From: Sclerodactyla briareus
Lineage: Eukaryota > Echinodermata > Holothuroidea > Dendrochirotida > Sclerodactylidae
DNA length: 64,000 nucleotides
Assembly (NCBI GenBank): GCA_026419785.1
Contig: JAODTK010004354.1
Coordinates: forward strand, 62,001 to 126,000
Direction: 5' to 3'
Shown: piece by piece, positions 22,791 through 64,000 of the stretch
Numbering within the stretch: position 1 is the stretch's first letter
Layout of the letters: each line of letters starts with the position of its first letter
Program-made: the position numbers and the translations under genes
The notes under the pieces: model-generated
Database searches by the model: none
Told to the model about the DNA's origin: nothing
Seen by the model: the letters and a program-made list of their open reading frames with translations, nothing else

Positions 22791-25770
22791 AGTATTCAAT
22801 GCAACCGATCGAGACCGAACTATAGGGGAACAAGGCGATCGCCAAAAAGTGTCTCGCCTGGTTGCGCGATCGGTGGTTTGTATTATATTCACTACACGAA
22901 CAACCAACTGTTCAGGCGTCATCATCACGTCAACCGAACATCACATATTTTCACATATACAAATACACACGTCCCCGGGTAAGAAGAGAGGAAAGAAAAA
23001 TGTCACAGTAATTTTGTAACAGACCATACCTAGGTAGCACACTCAGAGGCTTGAAAAGTATATCCATCTAGGCCTATATGCTTTTAGTTGTTGCTATTAT
23101 TAATTGCCAACTGGCAATTCGCCTCTTCCGACCTCTAAGATCAGGTTGGTTGAAACATAATAAAGCCCGAATAACACACCTTGATCTAAAAACAAAGTCG
23201 ACTGACTAGCGGTTCGAGAATCCACTTGTTTTTTTTTTTTTTCTTTGCTCCTAATTTTTTATATGTATTTTTTTTTTTTAGTTCAGCTAGCTGTGGACAA
23301 GGCTGTTTGTTGTTTGCTACCAAGCACTTAATTTCTTCGTCAGTCCTTTAAACCACTTTGAAGTGACTATCCGCCAGCCATCGGATCCGGTACTGGATGT
23401 TAAAGAAGCAATAATATTCCAAACACCATTGATTAATTGCGTTTGGCATGACGTACGATATCACGGAAAAATGAATATCAGAAATAATGTCGCATTGAGT
23501 GATATATCATTCTATCCTTAAGAGTTAGACATTCGTCCATAGAATATTTTTCCTGTCCCCCAATTTTGTTATATATATTCAGGAGATAAAACTGAAAACT
23601 GTCCCGCAACAATAGGGGAATGAAAGTCATTCCCCATTGTAAAATATGTCACACAGTACATCGGTACGAAATTTGGCATTGTCTCATCATAGTGACGATA
23701 TGCCGCATCGAAAACGAGACGGTTATTCATCATGACGACATCAAACGAGGTCCGTACTTTTCTCGCCAGTGCGACAAATATTGTCTCTCTGGAAACAACA
23801 TATTAAGTTACTGGACTGTTGAGGTGGTTGCTTCAACTGGCACAATCGACTAGACTAAAATCCCGACAGTCCGAGGGGTTATTGTCCGGGGGTAGTCCCT
23901 AGCAACCATCTGAGGCCCTATGCTATTGCATATATGTATTTTTCAACTCATTTGTGATCGAAAAGCGAGCAGCATCTACCCCACTATTTCCAGGCACAGT
24001 CAATGGTTTGAGCGGGTGGTGTACACTGTGAAGGCGGAGTTCAAACTGCAGTTACCAGGAAGAGGAGTATGAACCATCTTCCCATCGCCAACCCCCACCC
24101 CACCGGATGGCTTTCAACACGGTTTGCGCCCTCGCCACATCTTGGCATGGTTCTTTTTCCGTGGGAACGTAATCCTGAAGCGTGAGTGTCGTCGATATTA
24201 TTCCACACCAGAGTATCCACGCTGGATAACCCGGTATTATATGTAGGCCTACGTGCTGGTGTGATGTGTAGTTTCATTTCTTTGTCATTGCTTTGCCATG
24301 ATTTGCCAATATGTAACCTTTTCGATATGCCGTTCCGTTCCGATTTCCGATTGTTATCTCGCCGGTACAGTTCCTCACAGGTTAAATTGGTGCACTATAG
24401 TGAAAGCCTTGATCAGTGTTACTGTACAGGTGCCACGCCAGGGTCCCGAAAGTAGGGTGGAAATCGGTTTCTAGCTATAAACAGAGCGCCACCATAGTTC
24501 AAAATTCGTAGCTTCACGAACTCTCCAGATGGAGTGTCTACCCTGCATCATGCACTCTGCCTTGGAATATCGACCTTATCATGCCTGCAAAATTTTCAAT
24601 TAACAAAGATCGTTCCTAAATATATATTGTACCAGTAACCTAATACATATCACATGGGTTACTACGATACGAGGATCATAATTAGCCAACTTGCAATTTC
24701 CCCATGCATCTCAACCACGTGCACCCTATTCATTCATGTCCATTCAGTACTCTGATTGCCAAAATGGATATGGGGGCCTCCCGTATTTGGTGAGGGGCGA
24801 CTTGTCACTATCCAAACAGAGCGCCACTATGGTTGAGCTGAATCGTAACAGAAAATTTCGACTAAATGCACCCCTCGGGTTGCTGGAAATGACATTTGCG
24901 GCCCCAAAACTGGTGTTTAAGTTGTCCTCGAAATGCATCGCTTTGAGAGCCCAAATCTTGATGTCGCCATCATTCAACAAGCAATTTTGGGGATGAACAA
25001 CATCCAAGAGAGCAAGTTTATTTTATAGCATTTGCTATTTACTGAGCGAAAGTCGCGATACTAACTTGAAACGACTGACTGCACGTCGCGCCAAAATTGC
25101 TCTTTTGGGACTCCTGATGACGAAAATCGGGTTTTCTAATGTGGGCAATAATCCCACTTCATTTGTAATTGTTTCTTACCAAAGTGGGGCTATTTATTGC
25201 TCGAATTTACATCATTCTTTGCTCGTATATTTTTAACTCCCCTCCCCCCCCCCTTTTTTTTAAGATGGGTCCGAGAAAGGGGATGACTCCTAGGTAGATA
25301 GCATACCACCATGTGATACATGTGACCTGTAATTCTCACAGAGAATAGAATAGGACTGAAATTATCCACATAGGAAATACCGATATAGGCAATACTGAAA
25401 AAAGTCTGATTTAATACCTGACCCTTAGGCCCGATTTGGGCAATTGGAGCACAGCATCGAATTTTAAATACTGTTGACTACATGCTGTGTTTGCCTGACC
25501 TATGAAAAATCAGACTCGATCCTGATTAATGCCAGAACACAACTCTTGGAGCTCAATGTGCTATTTAGCCAGGTTCGGTTAAGCAATTGTTTACTGTTTA
25601 GAAAAGGGACCAGAACAGTATCTTTGTCTGTTTCTGGTTCCTCTTCCTGTATTTCCTTCTTCAATGTTATATGTGTTGTTTTTTATTGAAAAATATAGAC
25701 AAACGGCAATGTCAATCATGAATTGTAATTCACTTTGATGAAATTGCAAAATTGTGTCATGTGTAGTAGT
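22791..25770. other. No gene recognised
   Basis: Poly(T) tracts lie near 23229-23242 and 23270-23279. Short phrases such as AACAGAGCGCCAC(C/T)AT near 24480 and 24820 recur. Frames at 24186-24455 and 24691-24996 have no recognisable domain. Confidence 0.4.
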
Positions 25771-25772
25771 GA

Positions 25773-25975
25773 AGAGTTTGACCAGGATGTGGCCAGTATC
25801 CTGGACTCCTTATTTCCAGAGAATAAATCATACTAGCACTTGCCCAGTGGAACGCCCAAGTGTCCCACATCTGTGGATCTGTGGAAAACAACAACAAAAA
25901 CCACCTAGGAACAGCGTGAACCTGAATGTATATGGCAGCATATGATGTATGTGCAATTGTGCATAGTTAATACAT
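25773..25975 (+). repeat. ~220-bp dispersed repeat, copy 1
   Basis: Directly repeated at 28587-28825. Shared landmarks are GAGTTTGACCAG, CAGTATCCTGG, TGCCCAGTGGA.CG.CCAA, GATCTGTGGAAAACAACAA, AAAACCACCTAGGAACAG and GTATATGGCA.CATATGATGT. Divergence is roughly a fifth of positions by eye, plus a (TA)n insertion in copy 2. The following 400 bp up to the microsatellite at 26385 holds nothing I recognise. Confidence 0.75.
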
Positions 25976-26384
25976 ACAATGGTTGGTACACGCTAATGAC
26001 GTGATGGAGAGGGTAGTCGTTGGAAATCGAAAATACGCGAGTGATAAAACTACACTCAAGGAGGCTGCCCCGTAAAATCCCCGAGTGGGTAAAACAAACA
26101 GCCAGCGCACACCAAACCTGACGTCAAAGACGGGGAAAAACAAACGACCCGTGAAAAGTGAAGTAGACTAGCGAGATGAAGAGACCAGCCAAGGCAATGA
26201 GCTATTCACCCTATGCTCAAGTACCCGAAAGCAGGCTGAAATTAAATAGGCCTAAGTAGCACAAAAACATACAAGGACGAATAAAGGCTCAAAGTAACAA
26301 CTGGTGGAGTTGGTGCTGCCAATGCATATGAATTACTCAATAGTAGGCATAATGGATATAGGATGTTGATTTCACTGATGATAT

Positions 26385-26455
26385 ATAATAATAATAATAT
26401 AATAATAATAATAATAATAATATAATAATAATAATAATATAATAATAATAATAAT
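26385..26455. repeat. (ATA)n microsatellite, 3' tail of the L2-like element
   Basis: About 70 bp of TAATAATAA-type repeat. It lies directly against the 3' end of the minus-strand element at 26456-27960. Confidence 0.85.
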
Positions 26456-27960
26456 GTAGTGTTTATATAGCGGCCTTACGTAAAGCCTCAAAGCGCTTAA
26501 GAAAAGGGAAAAGTCAGCGGTTACCGAAGAGGAAAGTTTTCAGCTCCTTCTTGAAGGAGTCAACACTGGTGGCCGACTGAAGGTCGTCTGGTAGGTTGTT
26601 CCAAAGAGATGGTCCTGCCGTGACAAAGCCCTGTTACCATAAATATTGATATGCGTTCTTTTTCGCTGATATAAGTTGCGAGAAGACAAACGCAGAGTGC
26701 GTGTAGGGCAATACGGCACAATCAGGTCTGACAGGTACTTGGGCTGATACCCTTGGAGATCTTGAACATGGTGAGTAGAAGTTTGAACGACATACGAGCG
26801 GTGACAGGGAGCCAGTGAAGTTCCCTCAATACCGGGGTGATATGTTGTTTTGTCCTAGTGACAATTCTGGCTGCCCGCTTTTTGATTTTTTGAGTTTCGT
26901 TGTTCAGAAGCAAGTAGTCCAAAGAGTAGGCAATTGCAGAAATCGAGGCGGGATGAAACGAACGAGTGGTGCAAGTCTTTTTGAGGAGGATTGGTCAAGG
27001 TATTTTCTGACCCACCCGATCTGGTGAACACCGAACCAGCCCAGCCTGACACACTTTACGCACATGCGTTTTGAGGTCAAGCTTGCTGTCAAATGAACAC
27101 CGAAGATTCTGGCGTCGGAGACTGGGTAAACCAAAGATCTGCCAACATGGAGTGGGTGGAATGGAGCAGAATTACAAAACTTAGAGGAGACATGGATCAG
27201 TTGTATTTTCGCTGCATTTACCCTTAGCGTGTTCGTAGCTGTCCAGTCCATGACGTCAGAAACACATCACTCGAGTAGAAAAAAAACGCATGGCAGATGT
27301 GCGTTCGGCGTCTTTAAATGCAATATACAGTTGAGTGTCGTCGGCGTAAACCATGTGATTCACTCCGTGGGATCTGATAATGTCGCTGTTTGGACTGGCA
27401 TGAAATGTGTATAAAAGAGCACCTAAGACAGAACCTTGTGGAACACCGCGAGACAGTGCGGGTGTGAAACCGACTTGCCAGTGGCACACGCTGCGTCCTG
27501 TTAGCCATATAAGACTTGAACCAGCCCAGTGCAGACCCAACAACACCGTACCTGCGTCCGGGAGACGAGATGCATAGGATAGAGTGATCGATTGTGTCAA
27601 AGGCAGCAGTCACATCAAGAAAAATAATAATAGAATCCTGACGATTGTCTGAGGCACACAGCAGATCATTATGAACCTTGAGGGAGCCGTTTCAACCCCG
27701 TACGCAGGGCGATAGGCAGATTGGAGTGGTGAGTACAAGTTGTTCCTGTTGAAGTGGTTCTGCAACTGTGCAGAGACACGGCGTTCAATGACTTTAGAGA
27801 GAAATGGTAGCAAGCTTACTGGACGGTAATTGCTGAGTGTGTCCTCGTCCAAGTTTTTTTTTTTCAAAATCGGAACAACATTAGCTGTTTTGAGCATGCC
27901 AGGAACTGTACCAGAACAAGAGAGCGGTGTACGATGTCCGTGAAAATGCTCGCTCATGCC
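26456..27960 (-). mobile_element. L2-like non-LTR retrotransposon, 5'-truncated ORF2 (RT)
   Basis: Minus-strand frames, read from 27960 down to 26456, give consecutive pieces of reverse transcriptase. First comes LSNYRPVSLLPFLSKVIERR and LQSAYRP (27957-27610), then [12 protein letters not shown] (about 27607-27570). [14 protein letters not shown] follows, and the catalytic YADD block as [14 protein letters not shown] (about 27460-27310). C-terminal blocks are LRVNAAKIQLIHVSSKF (about 27225), ARIVTRTKQHITPVLRELHW and LPV (about 26860-26800). A short 3' UTR with TATATAGCGGC-like sequence ends at the ATA microsatellite. Several frameshifts split what would be one frame. The endonuclease half is missing. 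It is the best-preserved retroelement in the window, upstream of hsp70 and antisense to it. Confidence 0.9.
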
Positions 27961-28586
27961 GCGAGTAAAGAATGCAGACGGCCGTACAGCGTCAGTAGGG
28001 CATAAATAACGTTAGGCATGATAGGGAAGATGATCGATCATCGCGCCTGCAAATGCAGAACTGATCACATAAAGGAATTTGCAGACACATGAAATGGATG
28101 TATATATGCTGTGTAATGTGAAGTTAAATGTATGCTGATCCCAGTGAGCATTAAAACACTCACACAATGCGAAATACAGGCGACAGGAGTCTGCGGTCTC
28201 CTTACTTCGAAAACTGAAATGAAAGGCAGCTAGCGACAGATTATGCTATCATGAAATACTGTGCAGCCTGGACTACCATTCCAGCATCATTTGGAATTGC
28301 TACCGTAACCCCCCCCCCCCCCTTAGATTGGAGGCGGAGCGGAACAATCGGCAAAATATGAAAATAGCAAGAGTCCAAATGAGAAGCTGTAAATTAGTTG
28401 AAGTGAAATGAAACCAAGAATCGACTCGTCGTGGGATAGCAGTGGCGCATAACTGCTGCCAACCCGCTCACAAAGATTCCGAGAAAACGACAATACAAGT
28501 CAGAATCCCAGAGAAAACAATGAAGAACACAGGTGTAAAATTGTCTGAATAGGGTTGAATGTCGTTCCACAGGGGTCATCAGGAGT
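27961..28586. other. No gene recognised
   Basis: Unassigned sequence containing a C14 tract at 28309-28322 followed by TTAG. Confidence 0.4.
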
Positions 28587-28825
28587 TTGACCAGTAGGTG
28601 ATCAGTATCCTGGCCTCCTATATATATATATATATATATATAAATCATACCAGCATGCACCTGCCCAGTGGACGTCCAAATGTTCCTCACGGTGCTCTGC
28701 AGATCTGTGGAAAACAACAATAAAAACCACCTAGGAACAGTGTAAACCTATTTGGATGTATATGGCAACATATGATGTTTATGCATAGGATAGATTATGA
28801 TACAGTGCCATGGTATACGCTAACA
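28587..28825 (+). repeat. ~220-bp dispersed repeat, copy 2, with (TA)n insertion
   Basis: Direct repeat of 25773-25975; the landmarks are listed there. It contains a pure (TA) run at about 28619-28643 that copy 1 lacks. The two copies bracket the L2-like element about 2.8 kb apart, but other sequence intervenes on both sides, so they are not LTRs of it. Confidence 0.75.
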
Positions 28826-29160
28826 CAATCGTTTGTATAAATCACTTAAAAAAAAATAGAATTGTGGAAGGCTGCGGTCACTTTAAGGCTAAAGCACGAC
28901 CCAAAATACTCGATAAAACAATTGTATACCCTCAATATTGGAAATTATTTACACACACACATACACACACGCACCACACACACACACACACACACCGTCC
29001 GAATAATTCAATTGAAAAATACATGGCAAGAACAGCATGTGGTCACTGCAAGGGTAATCTAAAGCGGAACGGGCAATCGTCTAACATACCCGATATAACA
29101 ATTCTATCCCTTAATATTCATGACCGAAACGATAAAGCCACACCCCTCGTACCTTGAAAT
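28826..29160. repeat. (CA)n microsatellite and a ~179-bp imperfect duplication
   Basis: A (CA)-type run occupies 28951-28996. The phrase CGATAAAACAATTGTATACC near 28911 recurs as CGATATAACAATTCTATCCC near 29090, each preceded by GGTCACT..AAGG.TAA.. AAAGC. This indicates two diverged tandem units. Confidence 0.6.
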
Positions 29161-31086
29161 AAGACCAGAATCCATTGCAGTAATCTGGTTGACCAATGCT
29201 GATACACCCCGTTACGCAGGAAAAGTCACGTGTCTGAATCGCGCACGCCGGTTCAGTTCAGAGACGTCGATTATCACCAACAAATAGATGGATATCAAGG
29301 CAATTTTGCAATCTAACTATAGCATTCGATCATCAGCTTCTCACCTCGAACAGATGGATCTGCTCATTGCTCTTTTATTTACTCAAAATGCTCGAAATTA
29401 CCGTTTATTGATCAAAATAAGTTACAATTTCCGAAATTGGGGGGGGGGGGGGCTAATACGGTGAAAGGGATTGTAGAAGTGAACAAAATAGCCATACGGC
29501 GCTGCTGGCTGGCAATAGTAGTAACCAAAGCACGATAGGCCTATTAAAATTAGTGGACTATTTGTTCTTAACACGAATACAACCGCAATTTCCTCGTTTT
29601 AGATGGGTCCATGATGTCGTAATTCGTGAAGTGTCCCTAACCGTTGGAAATATTAAAGTTAAACTTCTGCCGATAAGCCTACCGTACTACATGGAAGTTT
29701 GTAGAAGATAGCATGTAATTGTAGCACTTCGCCGAACAAAATGATATTATATTGCCAACTTTCAAGAACAAGAAAAAACAGCACCGAAACTTGGCAAGCA
29801 ATTTTCAGCTCACCTCGGCCATGTGGCTGAATGAGCTATATAGCAAAAGGGCATATTTATTCTTTTGTCAACAGTTGATGAAAACTGCTATTCCTCCTAG
29901 GCTCCTACAACTCCGATGGACCATGATAAAACTTAGGGCATCTGGGGTGTGTACACATTTTGATCAAAGTTCATCTGCTGCTGCATCTGTGATGACCATT
30001 TTGTGAAATTAAGCAAATGTCTTCTCCTAACAGTTGAATCCTGATGATCTTCATGGGGGTGAAAGGGTCAGGGCTTTTTTTTTGGGGGGGGGGGGGTTGG
30101 GTTGGGGTGGACGTCAAATTACTCTAGGGGTCATTTTGGCCAGAATGGTCATTTCGAGGGTCTATGAACAGAGCGCTTCCTCCTTCCACAGTTGAATTAA
30201 TCCGGGCAAATAGTATTACATTCAAGAAACCTGAAGCATATCATTCAAACAAAGCCCTTCCCAATCATATTCGCTAATAGAAATCGATAGGCGAGTTACT
30301 GTGCCATTGACACTTATGTAAGTTTTTTCTCTTCGATGTCAGTACGTACCCGTACCATACCCTTTTGGAATGAACAGCAAACAAACATGTCTGCGCCTAC
30401 ACTCTGACTCCCTTGGTTACGAACTGTTTCGGCTATATTCACATGCGAATTGCATTTAGTTACGTATAGTATACCTGATAGTCCCGGACACCTGGGTAAA
30501 ACGCGGACAGTGTTTTTCGATCGAACGTTACGTTAGCAACACGTTAATAGAACTAATCAGGGTGGAATTATTATCAGCGAAAGGGCCGATTACGAGTGAG
30601 TACTTACACAAAATGGCCGAATGAGGATTTAGACTCGCTTTTGATAGTGACCTTCATTGTAGCATATTGTTGCTTCAAGTTTCGGAACTTGTGATAGCGC
30701 TGATGGTATGGAACTGCATATGGATGCACACATCAGTTACGTATTGCATCAGTGTGTCCGCTTTCTAGTCGGGTTCTAGGATCAGATGTCAGCGACGGGA
30801 CGGCCTTGGAAATTTTGAAAGCCTTCTTGAATTCATCATTTTGAAAAAAAAAAAGGTCGATCGATCTATAATATACTTGTACACACCCTACTTGACCATT
30901 TGAGTGCATTTCCTCTGTATTTTGCTATTTGGAATCTTGGAAAAATTGACGAATACTCCCGTGTCCGTTCACTGCCGAGACCAATATACTGTTCAGGGTG
31001 GAGAAGGATATAATGTCAAATTTCTTGAATAAGTTTTGCAAACTGGGGGGTGGTTATAATAATCTGTAATAATATTCCTTCCTCAG
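29161..31086. other. Region upstream of hsp70; no promoter identified
   Basis: Poly(G) tracts lie at about 29440-29452 and 30084-30096. No clear TATA box and no convincing heat-shock element array (alternating GAA/TTC at 5-bp steps) were found in the last kilobase. The acceptor at 31085-31086 implies that the true first exon and promoter lie farther upstream in this stretch or beyond it. Confidence 0.4.
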
Positions 31087-31098
31087 AACTGAGAGGAA
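31087..31098 (+). other. hsp70 5' UTR segment after an upstream splice acceptor
   Basis: CCTTCCTCAG ending at 31086 is a good acceptor. Twelve bases of leader follow before ATG at 31099, which has A at -3 and G at +4. A non-coding first exon upstream is the known layout of vertebrate HSC70 genes, so the same is inferred here. The upstream exon was not located. Confidence 0.6.
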
Positions 31099-63441
<32,343 letters not shown>

Positions 63442-63510
63442 TCCGGCGGAGCAACCATCGAGGAAGTCGACCCGCCCGAACAAACTGACCAAGGGGAATG
63501 CCAGGAATGA
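63442..63510 (+). other. In-frame EEVD-coding sequence beyond the TAG, without a terminal stop
   Basis: Directly after TAG the same frame reads SGGATIEEVD (EEVD codons 63460-63471), the expected end of cytosolic HSP70. No stop follows; the frame continues PPEQTDQGECQE to TGA at 63508-63510. So the normal terminator is absent and a premature one is present, both apparently by substitution rather than frameshift. Confidence 0.85.
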
Positions 63511-63870
63511 CTCTCTTGGTAGGGGTGGGGGTTAACACCATAACAAAGGCAAAAATTACCAGCGTTTGAAATAATACGGAACACATGGTCAATTTCGTGG
63601 TGACTCGCGTGACATTTGTCTAAAATTCAATAACATTAATATTATAGCTCCATAACTGCACTGGACAATTCTTTTTGTGACGTCATACAAACGTCACCGT
63701 CGCTCGATCGAATGTGAACGGTGGGACAATAGTCTGGATTTGAAGTTGTCAAGTTATAGCACCTGATTTATTGTCAGATACTAATGTAGCTGTATAAAAT
63801 GTATTTTGTATACTGGAAAATCACACATGCTAACTTTCCAAATGCGGTGATAAAATAGGCAAATATTGCG

Positions 63871-63876
63871 AATAAA
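63871..63876 (+). promoter_or_regulatory. Putative polyadenylation signal AATAAA
   Basis: AATAAA lies about 430 bp downstream of the TAG in AT-rich sequence with no further coding. It is a reasonable 3' end for the hsp70 transcript. No cleavage site can be fixed without transcripts. Confidence 0.55.
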
Positions 63877-64000
63877 TATTCATAATTTAAATTCTGATAT
63901 TTCAATAATGGAATTATTATTTAATTAATATGTTTTATTATGTGTACCAATATCATAAGTTGCGGCCTAATTGAAGGGGGAATGATGGTATATATTTTTG

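Noticed and set aside
25773-28825. The two 220-bp direct repeats as LTRs of a retrotransposon
   Set aside because: The element between them is a non-LTR type in its own right with its own 3' tail, and unrelated sequence separates it from both repeats.
30000-31086. Heat-shock element and TATA box for hsp70
   Set aside because: No array of alternating GAA/TTC at proper spacing and no well-placed TATA box were found. The true promoter is probably upstream of an unlocated non-coding exon.

Overview
The window is animal nuclear DNA, with no bacterial features. The evidence is one multi-exon gene with GT-AG introns and many degenerate CR1/L2-type non-LTR retrotransposons. There is also a BEL/Pao fragment, tRNA-derived SINEs, and abundant minisatellites and poly(G)/poly(C) tracts. 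Most intron positions of the gene match those of vertebrate HSC70 (HSPA8). With this repeat load, that fits a marine invertebrate with conserved gene structure (lancelet, hemichordate, echinoderm or similar). The species cannot be fixed from the sequence alone.

The only host gene I can support is a cytosolic HSP70/HSC70 on the + strand. It has nine coding exons between 31099 and about 63441, preceded by a splice acceptor at 31085-31086 that implies an upstream non-coding exon. Exons 1-4 lie at 31.1-33.1 kb and exons 5-9 at 58.3-63.4 kb, separated by a 25.2-kb intron. The reading phase across that intron fits exactly. Exons 3, 7, 8 and 9 are intact. Exons 1, 2, 4, 5 and 6 carry single-base or double-base indels, although the amino acids on either side stay conserved. 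An in-frame TAG precedes the terminal EEVD, and no stop follows EEVD directly. The locus is either a very recently disabled copy or a real gene seen through uncorrected sequencing errors.

1-31 kb (upstream): repeat-rich intergenic DNA. It holds a tRNA-derived SINE with an ATA-type tail (0.8-1.2 kb), 117-133-bp tandem-repeat arrays and an unexplained GC-rich block (4.6-7.4 kb). A BEL/Pao fragment (10.8-11.2 kb) and a non-LTR 3' end (11.9-12.5 kb) follow. Further on are a 344/326-bp tandem duplication (19.2-19.8 kb), an ~800-bp repeat with a 51-bp G-rich tract (22 kb) and an L2-like element (26.4-28.0 kb).

33-58 kb (hsp70 intron 4): five non-LTR fragments, four of them antisense to the gene, plus two SINEs, GACACC-rich repeats and several minisatellites.

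58-64 kb: hsp70 exons 5-9. The introns hold a 113-bp duplication, a second GACACC-element copy and an antisense CR1 3' end. A poly(A) signal lies at 63871.

I see no new molecular system here. The most interesting points are the state and architecture of the HSP70 gene, and poly(G)/poly(C) tracts that differ greatly in length between otherwise related repeat copies.
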